64,000 nucleotides of DNA, taken from positions 124,001 to 188,000 of the forward strand of contig JABFRP010000004.1 in assembly GCA_013141115.1 (NCBI GenBank), given 5' to 3'. Of the stretch, positions 8,917 to 17,589 are shown piece after piece. The notes beneath the pieces are model-generated. The model ran no database searches. It saw only the letters and a list, made by a program, of their open reading frames with translations, and was not told the origin of the DNA. Numbering within the stretch: position 1 is the first letter of the stretch; the number at the start of each line of letters is the position of its first letter. Origin of the DNA: Ferruginibacter sp. (GTDB lineage Bacteria > Bacteroidota > Bacteroidia > Chitinophagales > Chitinophagaceae). Position numbers and translations under genes: made by a program.

Positions 8917-10005
8917 CTATCGATATCTTAATTCTGCAATCGTAGATTCTTCCAAAGGAATTTGATGCTTAGTTTTGTAGCCTTCTGCAAGGGGTTTTAG
9001 TGTTTGTATTAAGGCCTTAAATTCTTCGCAGGAATCTTGTTTTAAGACATCATACAGTAAACATTCAAATTCATTATCCCCTATTGTTCCTCGGTTTGGG
9101 AAAATTCTCTCTTTTAGTATTTCTGAAAACATTTCTGCACTTTCTTTATTTTTAAATTTTGCAAGGGTTATCAGGAAATCTTCATAATATTTTCCTCTGT
9201 CCTGTCTAAAAAATGCAATCTGTAAAGATTCTGGGCTACTTTTTTTAGCTCCTTTTAACCTATCATAGTATTCTTCAACAAAACCAAAATAAGTACTGTC
9301 GGGATTATTGGAAATTATTTTCCAGGAATTATCTTTGGCATAATATAAATGATCCTTGATAAACACTATATCATTTTTACTTTTATACTTTGAAAGTGCA
9401 AAAAGAATATCGTTTGGTTTTTCATACTCATAAGTAATATATGGTGCTCCATTACCTCCACGTTGATTTATAACATTTACTGCCATTTGTTTTATGGCAT
9501 CATGGTATTTTTCAGGCAAACTATCAGCGGTACCTAATTTAGCGAAAGTAATATTAAGATATGGATGCTTTTCAAAAAGGATGTTCAGCATTTCTGGCAT
9601 TTTGCTCCTTTTCATATCACTTACCTGATTATAATAATAATCTGCACAGTACATAGTTGGTATTCCCCATTCGCCATGGTCAACTGAAATTATTGCCGTA
9701 TCATCTAAAGAAGAAAGAAGTAGTTCCTTTATATTAGAAGTATCCTTATTAATAAGAAGACTAAAAGCTTCTGCTCTGATCAAAGGGTGTTCGCACTTAA
9801 GTAATTTTTTCAAATCGGCAATAGAACATTGCTCGTTAAATTCTTTAGAGTAATATGCTCCGGCAATCCCCATTTCAACCACTTTTTCCAAATGCTTTCT
9901 CAACTCTGGCCTAAAATCATCCAACGAATATGGATATTTTGTTTTGTAGGTATTACAACCACTAAGAAGAGCGAAGAGTACGGTTAATTTTAAAAGCTGT
10001 TGCAT
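8917..10005 (-). CDS. Hypothetical lipoprotein, possibly HEAT-like
   Basis: 362 residues. The lipobox LLSGC puts lipidated Cys at about residue 17. The body is helical and charged, with a stretch (ADLKKLLKCEHPLIRAEAFSLLINKDTSNIKELLLSSLDD) that resembles a HEAT-type repeat: a short helix, a turn, then alternating hydrophobics. I do not recognise a named family. It interrupts the common sigma-54 regulator / lptE neighbourhood and looks richer in A+T than its neighbours, which suggests later acquisition (inference). It stands alone: a terminator palindrome precedes it and 60 bases separate it from lptE. Confidence 0.75.
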   Translation of the reverse strand: MQQLLKLTVLFALLSGCNTYKTKYPYSLDDFRPELRKHLEKVVEMGIAGAYYSKEFNEQCSIADLKKLLKCEHPLIRAEAFSLLINKDTSNIKELLLSSLDDTAIISVDHGEWGIPTMYCADYYYNQVSDMKRSKMPEMLNILFEKHPYLNITFAKLGTADSLPEKYHDAIKQMAVNVINQRGGNGAPYITYEYEKPNDILFALSKYKSKNDIVFIKDHLYYAKDNSWKIISNNPDSTYFGFVEEYYDRLKGAKKSSPESLQIAFFRQDRGKYYEDFLITLAKFKNKESAEMFSEILKERIFPNRGTIGDNEFECLLYDVLKQDSCEEFKALIQTLKPLAEGYKTKHQIPLEESTIAELRYR

Positions 10006-10087
10006 AAACCATCAGTTTGGTAAAGCTTTGATGCAAATACATTGGTTTTTAATAAAAATAATCTTTAGAAAAACAGCGCACTGCAAA

Positions 10088-10113
10088 AAGCCTCCGCCAG
10101 CTGGCGGAGGCTT
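10088..10113. repeat. Perfect 26-base palindrome, also terminator of the sigma-54 regulator
   Basis: Arm AAGCCTCCGCCAG is followed directly by its exact complement, giving a 13+13 palindrome without spacer. On the minus strand it is followed by T5, so it can terminate the miaB/sigma-54 transcript. It is far richer in G+C than the surrounding DNA, as expected of a mobile palindromic repeat. Confidence 0.85.
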
Positions 10114-10120
10114 AGAGGCT

Positions 10121-11365
10121 TTACTCCTCAATATCATACTCCTTCAATTTCCTGTACAATGTTCTTTCACTGATACCTAAATCAAGCGATGCATCTTTAC
10201 GTTTGCCCTTATGTTTTTTCAATGCTTTTATGATCAGTTCTTTTTCCTTGTCCATAATGCTTAAAGATTCTTCCACATCTTCGTGATGGTGAATATCATT
10301 GCCATTGCTGTTATTAGCCGGATGTAATATTACCGATTGCGAAGTAGAACCTGGCAATACATTGTTATTGGAATTGTTGTACTCTTTTAATTCATCTGCA
10401 AATACCGGCGCATGATTACCAGCAAGATTAGGGTTTTGTAAAAGATCGAAAAACATCTTCTTTAACTCGTTCACATCTTTTTTCATATCAAAGAAGAGTT
10501 TGTACAAAATTTCTCTTTCGTTGGCAAACTCTGTTTGGCTTACCGCATTTGCACCACCTGCCAGCACCGGTAATCTTGAATAATTATGTTCGGGTAAAAA
10601 ACTTTTTAGTTGAGCTGCATTAATATTCTTATTCTGGCTCAGTACAGATATTTGTTCTGCAATATTTTTCAGTTCTCTTACATTACCTGGCCAGGTATAA
10701 TTGATCAACACATTTTTTGCCTCTTCATCCAATTGCACCGGTGGGGCTTTGTATTTGTCTGCAAAGTCGGCTACAAATTTTCTAAACAATAAAGGAATAT
10801 CATCTTTTCTGTCTCTTAAAGATGGCACCCTGATAGGCACGGTATTTAAACGATAATACAGATCTTCTCTAAACCTGCCGGTTTGTGTAAACTCTATTAA
10901 CTCTTTATTGGTGGCGGCTATAACACGTACATCCGTTTTTTGCACTTTACTCGATCCTACACGAATATATTCTCCTGCTTCCAGTACACGTAGTAAACGA
11001 GCCTGTGTTCCTAAGGGCATTTCACCAATCTCATCTAAAAAGATGGTGCCACCATTCACTGTTTCAAAATACCCTTTGCGACTGTCCATGGCGCCGGTAA
11101 AACTTCCTTTCTCGTGGCCAAATAATTCACTGTCGATAGTACCTTCCGGTATGGCACCGCAGTTTACTGCAATAAACGGGTTGTGTTTTCTTGCAGATAA
11201 GGCATGAATAATTTGTGAGAACACTTCTTTACCTACACCACTTTCGCCGTTTATTAAAACAGACAAATCGGTATTGGCAACTTGTGTTGCAATATTAAGT
11301 GCATGGTTTAATGCCGGGGCATTACCAATAATTGCAAAACGATTTTTTATCGATTGTAGATCCAT
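10121..11365 (-). CDS. Sigma-54-dependent transcriptional activator without receiver domain
   Basis: 414 residues. The AAA+ domain starts almost at the N-terminus: Walker A GESGVGKE (40-47), sigma-54 contact loop GSFTGA (87-92, in place of the usual GAFTGA), Walker B GGTIFLDE (105-112), arginine region FREDLYYRLN. A Fis-type helix-turn-helix closes the protein (GKRKDASLDLGISERTLYRKLKEY). With no sensory or receiver domain it must be controlled by level or by a partner. Its ATG shares one base with the stop of the 57-residue peptide gene, and that gene overlaps miaB, so translation of all three is probably coupled. Confidence 0.94.
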   Translation of the reverse strand: MDLQSIKNRFAIIGNAPALNHALNIATQVANTDLSVLINGESGVGKEVFSQIIHALSARKHNPFIAVNCGAIPEGTIDSELFGHEKGSFTGAMDSRKGYFETVNGGTIFLDEIGEMPLGTQARLLRVLEAGEYIRVGSSKVQKTDVRVIAATNKELIEFTQTGRFREDLYYRLNTVPIRVPSLRDRKDDIPLLFRKFVADFADKYKAPPVQLDEEAKNVLINYTWPGNVRELKNIAEQISVLSQNKNINAAQLKSFLPEHNYSRLPVLAGGANAVSQTEFANEREILYKLFFDMKKDVNELKKMFFDLLQNPNLAGNHAPVFADELKEYNNSNNNVLPGSTSQSVILHPANNSNGNDIHHHEDVEESLSIMDKEKELIIKALKKHKGKRKDASLDLGISERTLYRKLKEYDIEE

Positions 11366-11538
11366 TAAAGTTCTTTGTCTTCTTGATTAATAATTTTAAG
11401 ATCCTGGATTTCAATTAAGGCATAGCCAATAAAAGCGCCGGCTGATGCAATACCTGCTGCTATATTGTTTACACTAAAGCTGGCAAAGCCAGCAATAAAA
11501 GCAAAACCAAGGATGATAAATTTTACCGGTAGTTTCAT
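11365..11538 (-). CDS. 57-residue small membrane protein, coupled to miaB and sigma-54 regulator
   Basis: Short gene read directly from sequence. It starts [20 protein letters not shown], has a second hydrophobic stretch ([20 protein letters not shown]) and a charged tail ending INQEDKEL. Two membrane segments or one long hairpin are likely. Its ATG overlaps the miaB stop (ATGA, four bases) and its TAA shares an A with the ATG of the sigma-54 activator (TAATG). Such tight overlaps on both sides are strong evidence that it is translated. Family unknown to me; it could be a membrane partner of the activator (inference). Confidence 0.8.
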   Translation of the reverse strand: MKLPVKFIILGFAFIAGFASFSVNNIAAGIASAGAFIGYALIEIQDLKIINQEDKEL

Positions 11539-13001
11539 GCTGTTTTAATTGGGGTTCCAAACAATGTACCAGCGGTACAACGGTCTATCTTTACTGTTAC
11601 ATAGTCTCCTTTCTTTAAATTCCCTTTTGGAAAGATCACCACTTTATTATGGTCCGTTCTTCCCTGCAATTCATTTTCATCTTTTTTACTACTGCCTTCA
11701 ATCAGTACTTTAAATGTTTTGCCCACATCTCTTTGCATGCTGTGTAAAGATTGAATGCGGTGCAGGTCTATCATTTCCTGTAATCTTCTTTTCTTTACTT
11801 CTTCCGGTATATCATCTTTAAATCTTCTGGCTGCTAAAGTGCCGGGGCGCTCGCTGTAAAAATACATATACGCCAGATCGTACTGGCAGTAGCGCATCAG
11901 GCTTAAAGATTCCTGGTGGTCTTCTTCGGTTTCGGTACAAAAGCCGGTGATCATATCGGTACTTAATCCACAATCCGGTATAATTTCTTTAATGCGGTTT
12001 ACTTTAGCAATGTACCACTCACGGCTGTAAGTGCGGTTCATTAATTGCAATACCCTGCTGCTGCCGCTTTGTACGGGCAGGTGAATGTAGTTGCAAATGT
12101 TTTTATATTTAGCAATGGTAAACAACACATCATCCGTAATATCTTTTGGATGCGATGTAGAAAAACGAACCCTTAGCAACGGAGAGATCAATGCTACTTT
12201 TTCCATCAGCATGGCAAAGGAAACAGCCCCCTCTATCTCCCCCGGCGGGGGAGGAAAAGTAGAAGATTGACTGGAAGGGTTATGCGAAGGTATCCATTGG
12301 TAACTATCAACATTTTGCCCCAATAGTGTAACTTCTCTATACCCTTGTTCAAATAACTCTTTACATTCATTAATTATACTTTCTGCATCACGGCTTCTTT
12401 CTCTGCCTCTTGTAAATGGCACCACACAAAAACTGCACATATTGTTGCAGCCCCTCATAATGCTTACAAAAGCGGTAACGCCATTGCTGTTTAAACGTAT
12501 GGGTGCAATGTCGGCGTAAGTTTCATCACGGCTTAATAAAACATTCACGGCTTTTTGCCCAGTTTCGGCTTCTTCAATTAAGCCAGGTAAAGTGCGGTAA
12601 GCATCCGGGCCTATCACCATATCCACCAGTTTCTCTTCTTCTAAAAACTGTGCTTTTAATCTTTCGGCCATGCAGCCCAAAACACCTACTAATAATCCGG
12701 GGTTATTTTTTTTAAGTTTGCGGAATTCTGTCAGCCTTTTTCTAACAGTTTGCTCGGCTTTATCTCTAATACTGCAGGTATTAATAAATATCAGGTCGGC
12801 AGTTTCAGCCGTTTTGGTAGCACCAAAGCCATTATTATTTAATATAGAAGCTACTACTTCGCTATCGGCAAAGTTCATGGCACAGCCATAGCTTTCAATA
12901 TAAAAATGTTTTTTATATGGGTTGATCTCGTTTACAAAAGGCGCATAAGCTTCTCCCTGCCTTGCTTCATCATGTTCTTTATTGGTCAATGTTTCCAGCA
13001 T
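11535..13001 (-). CDS. miaB: tRNA-2-methylthio-N6-dimethylallyladenosine synthase
   Basis: 488 residues, somewhat long. The N-terminal UPF0004 domain carries C40, C76 and C110, which bind the auxiliary cluster; the radical-SAM motif [10 protein letters not shown] has C185, C189 and C192; a TRAM domain ends the protein ([12 protein letters not shown]). It methylthiolates i6A37 of tRNAs reading UNN codons. Residues about 237-260 form an unusual insert with PPPPGEIEG, encoded by a G+C-rich palindrome (12229-12255), right after the conserved [12 protein letters not shown] perfect -7 box (TATCTTTG) lies 25 bases before the ATG. Confidence 0.95.
   Translation of the reverse strand: MLETLTNKEHDEARQGEAYAPFVNEINPYKKHFYIESYGCAMNFADSEVVASILNNNGFGATKTAETADLIFINTCSIRDKAEQTVRKRLTEFRKLKKNNPGLLVGVLGCMAERLKAQFLEEEKLVDMVIGPDAYRTLPGLIEEAETGQKAVNVLLSRDETYADIAPIRLNSNGVTAFVSIMRGCNNMCSFCVVPFTRGRERSRDAESIINECKELFEQGYREVTLLGQNVDSYQWIPSHNPSSQSSTFPPPPGEIEGAVSFAMLMEKVALISPLLRVRFSTSHPKDITDDVLFTIAKYKNICNYIHLPVQSGSSRVLQLMNRTYSREWYIAKVNRIKEIIPDCGLSTDMITGFCTETEEDHQESLSLMRYCQYDLAYMYFYSERPGTLAARRFKDDIPEEVKKRRLQEMIDLHRIQSLHSMQRDVGKTFKVLIEGSSKKDENELQGRTDHNKVVIFPKGNLKKGDYVTVKIDRCTAGTLFGTPIKTA
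12226..12256. repeat. G+C-rich palindromic repeat inside miaB
   Basis: Read on the minus strand it contains CTCCCCCG next to CCGGGGGAG and continues with AGAGGGGGCT. It encodes [10 protein letters not shown] in frame. Composition and sequence resemble dispersed palindromic repeats of Bacteroidota rather than MiaB coding sequence. Confidence 0.6.
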
Positions 13002-13025
13002 TTTGCTCCACTTTTTTTAAGACGG

Positions 13026-13033
13026 CAAAGATA
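13026..13033 (-). promoter_or_regulatory. -7 box of the miaB operon
   Basis: TATCTTTG on the minus strand, an exact match to the Bacteroidota TAnnTTTG consensus, 25 bases upstream of the miaB ATG. No clear TTG is seen at the -33 position. Confidence 0.6.
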
Positions 13034-13173
13034 AACAAAACCCCGAAGATTGTGACAGGATGTCAGCGCAGGGTTTCCCAAATAAGGAAAATATTTATTT
13101 AACCACTGGTAATAAATAGGCAGCAGCATTGCCATTAAGTAATAAATTTGTTGCTAACTAAACCCGTTTTCAG

Positions 13174-15609
13174 TTGAAATTTGTTTTTGCTGTTATTTTC
13201 TCCCTGCAGTTTTTTGTGGCTGTTGCACAAAAGGATACTACCAAAATAAATGCTAATCCGGGCATTATTATAGGCAATGTGCTGGATTTTGATAATGGCA
13301 AAGCCGTTACTCCCGCTACCGTAACCATTTCTAAAATTGCAGATACTGCGGCCGCAAAAACAATGATCACCGCAAAAGACGGCTCCTTTTTATTTGAGCA
13401 ATTAACTTATGGTTATTACCGCCTGCAAATAAGCATGATGGGCTACAGTAATTTAAGGCTGGACAGTATTTATATAAGAGCCGAGCGTTTTGACTTTGAC
13501 CTGAATGACATTAAACTGCATAAAAAAACTACGGACCTGGATGAAGTTATTATTTATACCGAAAAGCCACTTATTGAAAGTAAGGATGGCAAAATAATTT
13601 TTAATGCAGGCGAATCAGCATTAAGCTCCGGTGCCTCCACTACCGAATTATTAAAGCAAACACCATTGGTAAATGTAGATAACGATGGTAAGGTACAGCT
13701 GCGTGGTAAGGACGTAAAAATATTAATTGATGATAAGCCGGTAGAATTAAATGCCAAACAATTGCAGGATCTTTTAGAGAGTATGCCCGGCAGTATGATA
13801 GATAAAATTGAAGTGATGACCACACCACCACCTCAATATGCCAGCGAAAGGGGTGGCGTAATAAATATTGTAACTAAAAAAGGAAGAGTAGGAATGAGTG
13901 GCCGCTTAAATGTTAGTTATGGTACCCGTGGCGAAAATGGCATTAACGGAAATTTTGCTTACCGAAAAAACAGGATAGCTATTAATGCCAGCGCTGGTAT
14001 TGGGTATAACGAATTTGAAGGCAACAGCTACAGCAACCGGCAAAATATTTATGCAGACTCCACCAATTTTTTTAATACCACCGGTATTAACAGTAACAAC
14101 AGTTTAAGGCCCAATGCAAGGTTGAGTATTGATTACGAACGTAACAAACGCAGCGCCTATAATTTTACAGCCTTTTACAACAGCAGCGATGCGGAAAGCA
14201 GTAATCAAAATCAATACACCAATCTCAATAGTAATAATTTAATTTACAGGTTGAGTAACAGGCTTACGGCTACTGCTGCCAGCAGTGCATCACCCAATTT
14301 TAATGCAACGTATACTTACAAAGGAAAGAAACCCGGTACGGTATTAAGAGTAATAACCGGTTTAAATTTAGGATACAATAATAATGAGAGAGATTATTAC
14401 CAGCAATACTTAAATCCTGATTATACTTTTACCGGCATCGATAGCAGCCAGCAGCAAGACACTAAAATTAAAAGTAGCACCATCAGTATTCGTATCAACT
14501 ACGACAGGGCTTTAAAAGAAAATAAACTTTACCTGAGTGCAGGCAATGGTTTGATAAGAAGTAACAGTCATAATATTTTAAACACGGTGTTTCTTAAAAA
14601 GCCGGATAATATTTTTGTTACGAACGACTTGTTGAGTAATGATATCAGCTTTCATCAAAACATATTTTTTTACCGGGCTGCATTGCGCTACACTATAAAA
14701 CCCGATTTTAATATTACTGCTGGCGCACAGCTGGAGCAAACCACTACCAAATTTGATATTGTAAACAATACCAGCAACTACGCCAATAATTACTGGAGTG
14801 CTTTACCATTTGTAACCGCTATTAAAAAGTGGGAGAATGATGTGAATATTACTTTAAGTTATAAACGCACTATACAACGGCCGGGCATAGCCCATCTAAA
14901 CCCCAGTGTGGATTATGGCGACCCGTATAATACCCGTTTTGGCAACCCTTACCTGCAACCTTACTTTGCTGATAATTTTGATTTTATTGTGGGCAAGTGG
15001 AATAAGAAGTACTATTTAAATGGTTCTTTAGGCTACAATGCTTTGCAGAATATTTACAGCTCAATAAGAACATTGCAGGCAGATGGAAAAACCACCACCA
15101 CCTGGCAAAACCTGAGTGGCAGAAAAGAGTATGAAGCCAATGCCTGGGGCGGCTATACGGTAAGTAAAAAAACAAAACTGAATTTAAGTTTGGGGTATAG
15201 TTATAATGTATACAGTGTGCACGACAGAACGGTAAATAAATTTCGTAATGGCGGCTCTATGTTTTCCACCTTTAACGGCAGTTACCAGTTTACTGATTTG
15301 CTCAACAGTAATGCCAGCATTACCTACAACCGCTTTGCCAATCCGCAAGGCACGGTAAGAAGTACGTTGAGTATGAGCGTTGGCGTACAACAAAAAATGT
15401 TTAAAAAGAAAATGGTCCTTGCTATAAGTATGATTGATCCTTTTAGGCAGCAGCAGAATAAAAACTTTACTTACGCCAGTAATTTTAATTTAGAAAGTTT
15501 TAGTACTACCAAAACAAAAAATTTCAGGGTGGCGCTGAGCTATATTTTTAGTAGGAAGGTGAAGAAGAATACTGCTAAAGCAGACTTGCTTAAAAAACTT
15601 AAGAAATAA
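13174..15609 (+). CDS. Outer-membrane beta-barrel receptor family protein with TTG start
   Basis: 811 residues. Signal peptide (FVFAVIFSLQFFVAVAQ), carboxypeptidase-like regulatory domain at about 30-110 (IIGNVLDFDNGKAVTPATVTI), TonB-plug-like domain at 125-215 (LLKQTPLVNVDNDGKVQLRGKDVKILIDDKP, then IDKIEVMTTPPPQYASERGGVINIVTK), then a long outer-membrane beta-barrel (OMP_b-brl_3 type). Probably outer-membrane uptake or a surface role; ligand unknown, no SusD partner. The start must be TTG at 13174, because a stop lies five codons upstream with no ATG between and a later start would lose the signal peptide. Confidence 0.9.
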   Translation: MKFVFAVIFSLQFFVAVAQKDTTKINANPGIIIGNVLDFDNGKAVTPATVTISKIADTAAAKTMITAKDGSFLFEQLTYGYYRLQISMMGYSNLRLDSIYIRAERFDFDLNDIKLHKKTTDLDEVIIYTEKPLIESKDGKIIFNAGESALSSGASTTELLKQTPLVNVDNDGKVQLRGKDVKILIDDKPVELNAKQLQDLLESMPGSMIDKIEVMTTPPPQYASERGGVINIVTKKGRVGMSGRLNVSYGTRGENGINGNFAYRKNRIAINASAGIGYNEFEGNSYSNRQNIYADSTNFFNTTGINSNNSLRPNARLSIDYERNKRSAYNFTAFYNSSDAESSNQNQYTNLNSNNLIYRLSNRLTATAASSASPNFNATYTYKGKKPGTVLRVITGLNLGYNNNERDYYQQYLNPDYTFTGIDSSQQQDTKIKSSTISIRINYDRALKENKLYLSAGNGLIRSNSHNILNTVFLKKPDNIFVTNDLLSNDISFHQNIFFYRAALRYTIKPDFNITAGAQLEQTTTKFDIVNNTSNYANNYWSALPFVTAIKKWENDVNITLSYKRTIQRPGIAHLNPSVDYGDPYNTRFGNPYLQPYFADNFDFIVGKWNKKYYLNGSLGYNALQNIYSSIRTLQADGKTTTTWQNLSGRKEYEANAWGGYTVSKKTKLNLSLGYSYNVYSVHDRTVNKFRNGGSMFSTFNGSYQFTDLLNSNASITYNRFANPQGTVRSTLSMSVGVQQKMFKKKMVLAISMIDPFRQQQNKNFTYASNFNLESFSTTKTKNFRVALSYIFSRKVKKNTAKADLLKKLKK

Positions 15610-16176
15610 CTATTGAAATTTAATAGAAATTGGCTTGCTCCAGATATAATCTTTTTTGGGGTATTCAGGATCATCATGGAACTGGTCAATAAAATCTTTA
15701 ATTTTCTTTTCATTACCATCAGCCAAGTCAGCATTTAAAAATTCTAAAATATTATGGTATGGTAGTTTTATTACTCTAAGGCCTACGCTTAGCTTTACAA
15801 CAGAATTTTTAATCAAGCTATCCAGCTTATAACCAGCATCTAGAAAAAAAGAACTATCGGGTTTAAGTGTTATTTCTTCCGGAAAATTTCTGTCACAACC
15901 CGTAAAATCGCTGTAAACTATATCAGGATTGAAATTTATGCACCCATGCCATGAACAAGTCATTAACCAAAAAGAAAATGAAGTGTCAGCTTTATTGGTG
16001 ATTTTTATTCGCAGTTTATGAAAAATATCTCTGCTATAATTAGAAGTGTGTTTATCAATATCTTCTAACGTTACTTTTAATGGGTAAGCAATATTTTTAT
16101 TTAATGAGTCTTTTTGGCTAAATACCTTTACTGATGTAAATAGCAGAATAATTAGTATAAAGTATTTTGTTTTCAT
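15610..16176 (-). CDS. Hypothetical secreted protein
   Basis: 188 residues. Signal peptide MKTKYFILIILLFTSVKVFSQ, cleaved before or after Q21; the mature part is probably all-beta (KLRIKITNKADTSFSFWLMTCSWHGCINFNPDIVYSDFTGCDRNFPEEITLKPDSSF), with three cysteines that could pair in the periplasm. No family recognised. The stop codon abuts the stop of the beta-barrel receptor on the other strand, and 13 bases separate its start from the next gene upstream. Function unknown. Confidence 0.75.
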   Translation of the reverse strand: MKTKYFILIILLFTSVKVFSQKDSLNKNIAYPLKVTLEDIDKHTSNYSRDIFHKLRIKITNKADTSFSFWLMTCSWHGCINFNPDIVYSDFTGCDRNFPEEITLKPDSSFFLDAGYKLDSLIKNSVVKLSVGLRVIKLPYHNILEFLNADLADGNEKKIKDFIDQFHDDPEYPKKDYIWSKPISIKFQ

Positions 16177-16189
16177 TAGTAATAAGTAA

Positions 16190-16705
16190 TTACACTTTTG
16201 CAGGTAACCTTTTTGCCAACCAGCTATCCTTAACCGGAACGATCCATTTTTCCAGCAATTCTTTTTTTGTTAATACTGTATTATTAAAATACAAAGTATC
16301 TCCATCAATAAAATTATTTTCTACCGCATAGTTTAATTGCGAAAGCGGTAATAACTGCACTTTATCTTTAATAATAAAAGCTAAATTTTGCCGGTTAAAA
16401 AGATCTACGTTGAATTTTTTCTCGATGTCTTTTATCAAATGCACAGAACTGTCGGTACTGCAACCGCTAACGCCGCTTTGTGTTTCATCCGCCATCAGTA
16501 TAATAAACTGGCCAAAAAATAAATTGGCAAATCCTTTTACAGTGTCGGCATGGCTTTTCCAGTTGGCTACAAAATTGTTCAGCATGTCTTCCATTTCAAA
16601 GGCTTCGCTCATTAAAAAAAGGCGGCTGCTTTGGTAAATCCATACTTTGGAGTTATCATCAAAATCTTCTGGAATATGTTCTGTAATATCTGTGTTCATT
16701 ATCAA
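16190..16705 (-). CDS. Conserved Bacteroidota protein beside Fe-S reductase subunit
   Basis: 171-residue soluble protein with a conserved-looking GVSGCSTDSSVHLIKDIEKKFNVDLFNRQ segment (about 90-118). In Bacteroidota genomes such proteins, often labelled ABC transporter ATPase although no Walker motif is present, lie directly after the HdrB-like Fe-S gene, exactly as here (11-base gap). No Walker A or B motif is visible, so that label should not be used. M3 could be the real start. A role linked to the Fe-S protein is inference from position. Confidence 0.82.
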   Translation of the reverse strand: MIMNTDITEHIPEDFDDNSKVWIYQSSRLFLMSEAFEMEDMLNNFVANWKSHADTVKGFANLFFGQFIILMADETQSGVSGCSTDSSVHLIKDIEKKFNVDLFNRQNLAFIIKDKVQLLPLSQLNYAVENNFIDGDTLYFNNTVLTKKELLEKWIVPVKDSWLAKRLPAKV

Positions 16706-16716
16706 TTATTTCATTA

Positions 16717-17499
16717 TTAATTATTCATTGAGGCAGCCACCAACTCCGCAATATCCAGCACTTGCACACTCTCTTCTTTTTCATTGGTCTTTACACCATC
16801 CGTCATCATGGTATTACAAAAAGGGCATGCCGCAGCAATTACCGATGCGCCTGTTGCCAATGCCTCTGTGGTTCTTTCTAAATTAATTCTAACATCGCCT
16901 TTTTCTTCTTCCTTAAACATTTGTGCACCACCGGCACCGCAGCAAAGGCCATTACTTTTACAACGTTTCATTTCCACCAGTTCGGCATCCAGTGCTTCTA
17001 AAACTTTTCGGGGCGCTTCATAAATGTTATTGGCACGGCCTAAATAACAACTATCGTGGTAAGTAATTTTTTTTCCTTTAAAGCTATTGCCATCACTCAT
17101 TTTTATTTTGCCTTCATCAATCAATTGTTGAATAAATGTTGCATGATGAATAACCTCATAAGTGCCGCCTAACTCCGGGTACTCATTTTTTAAAGTATTA
17201 AAACAATGCGGACAAGCGGTTACAATTTTCTTAATACCATATCCATTTAATATCTGGATATTCTGATACGCCATCATCTGAAACATAAATTCGTTACCGC
17301 TTCTTCTTGCAGGGTCGCCGGTACAGCTTTCTTCTTTACCCAGGATGGCATATTTAGTACCCACCTTATCTAAAATAGTAACAAATGCCTTGGTTATTTT
17401 TTGTGCCCGTTGATCAAAACTTCCGGCGCAGCCTACCCAAAATAATATTTCAGGTGTTTCACCACTAGCTGTTAACTCTGCCATTGTTGGTATGTGCAT
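16717..17499 (-). CDS. CCG-domain (Fe-S) protein, HdrB/LutA-like
   Basis: 260 residues with two cysteine-rich CCG domains: ACPHCFNTL and HDSCYLGRANN, then CKSNGLCCGAGGAQMF and AACPFCNTMM. This is the fold of heterodisulfide reductase subunit B, LutA and the GlcF C-terminus, which bind an unusual Fe-S cluster and act in electron transfer or 2-hydroxyacid oxidation. The N-terminus MHIPTMAEL is typical of the Bacteroidota group. The 4Fe-4S dicluster partner gene that usually precedes it is not in this window; instead an ATP-grasp gene diverges from its start. Confidence 0.9.
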   Translation of the reverse strand: MHIPTMAELTASGETPEILFWVGCAGSFDQRAQKITKAFVTILDKVGTKYAILGKEESCTGDPARRSGNEFMFQMMAYQNIQILNGYGIKKIVTACPHCFNTLKNEYPELGGTYEVIHHATFIQQLIDEGKIKMSDGNSFKGKKITYHDSCYLGRANNIYEAPRKVLEALDAELVEMKRCKSNGLCCGAGGAQMFKEEEKGDVRINLERTTEALATGASVIAAACPFCNTMMTDGVKTNEKEESVQVLDIAELVAASMNN

Positions 17500-17542
17500 A
17501 CAAGTTTATTTGATACAGCAAATGTAATTAATAGTTTTACGA

Positions 17543-17572
17543 TTGCCGTTTGCTGTTTAGGGTTTATTTTTG
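17543..17572 (+). promoter_or_regulatory. Promoter of the ATP-grasp gene
   Basis: TTG at 17543-17545, 19-base spacer, TATTTTTG at 17565-17572, matching the Bacteroidota sigma consensus in both boxes and spacing. It lies downstream of the GTG at 17494, so it argues for the TTG start at 17590. Confidence 0.65.
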
Positions 17573-17589
17573 GAGATAATTTTGAGCAT

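Noticed and set aside
16190-16705. ABC transporter ATPase label
   Set aside because: No Walker A, Walker B or signature motif can be found in the 171 residues.
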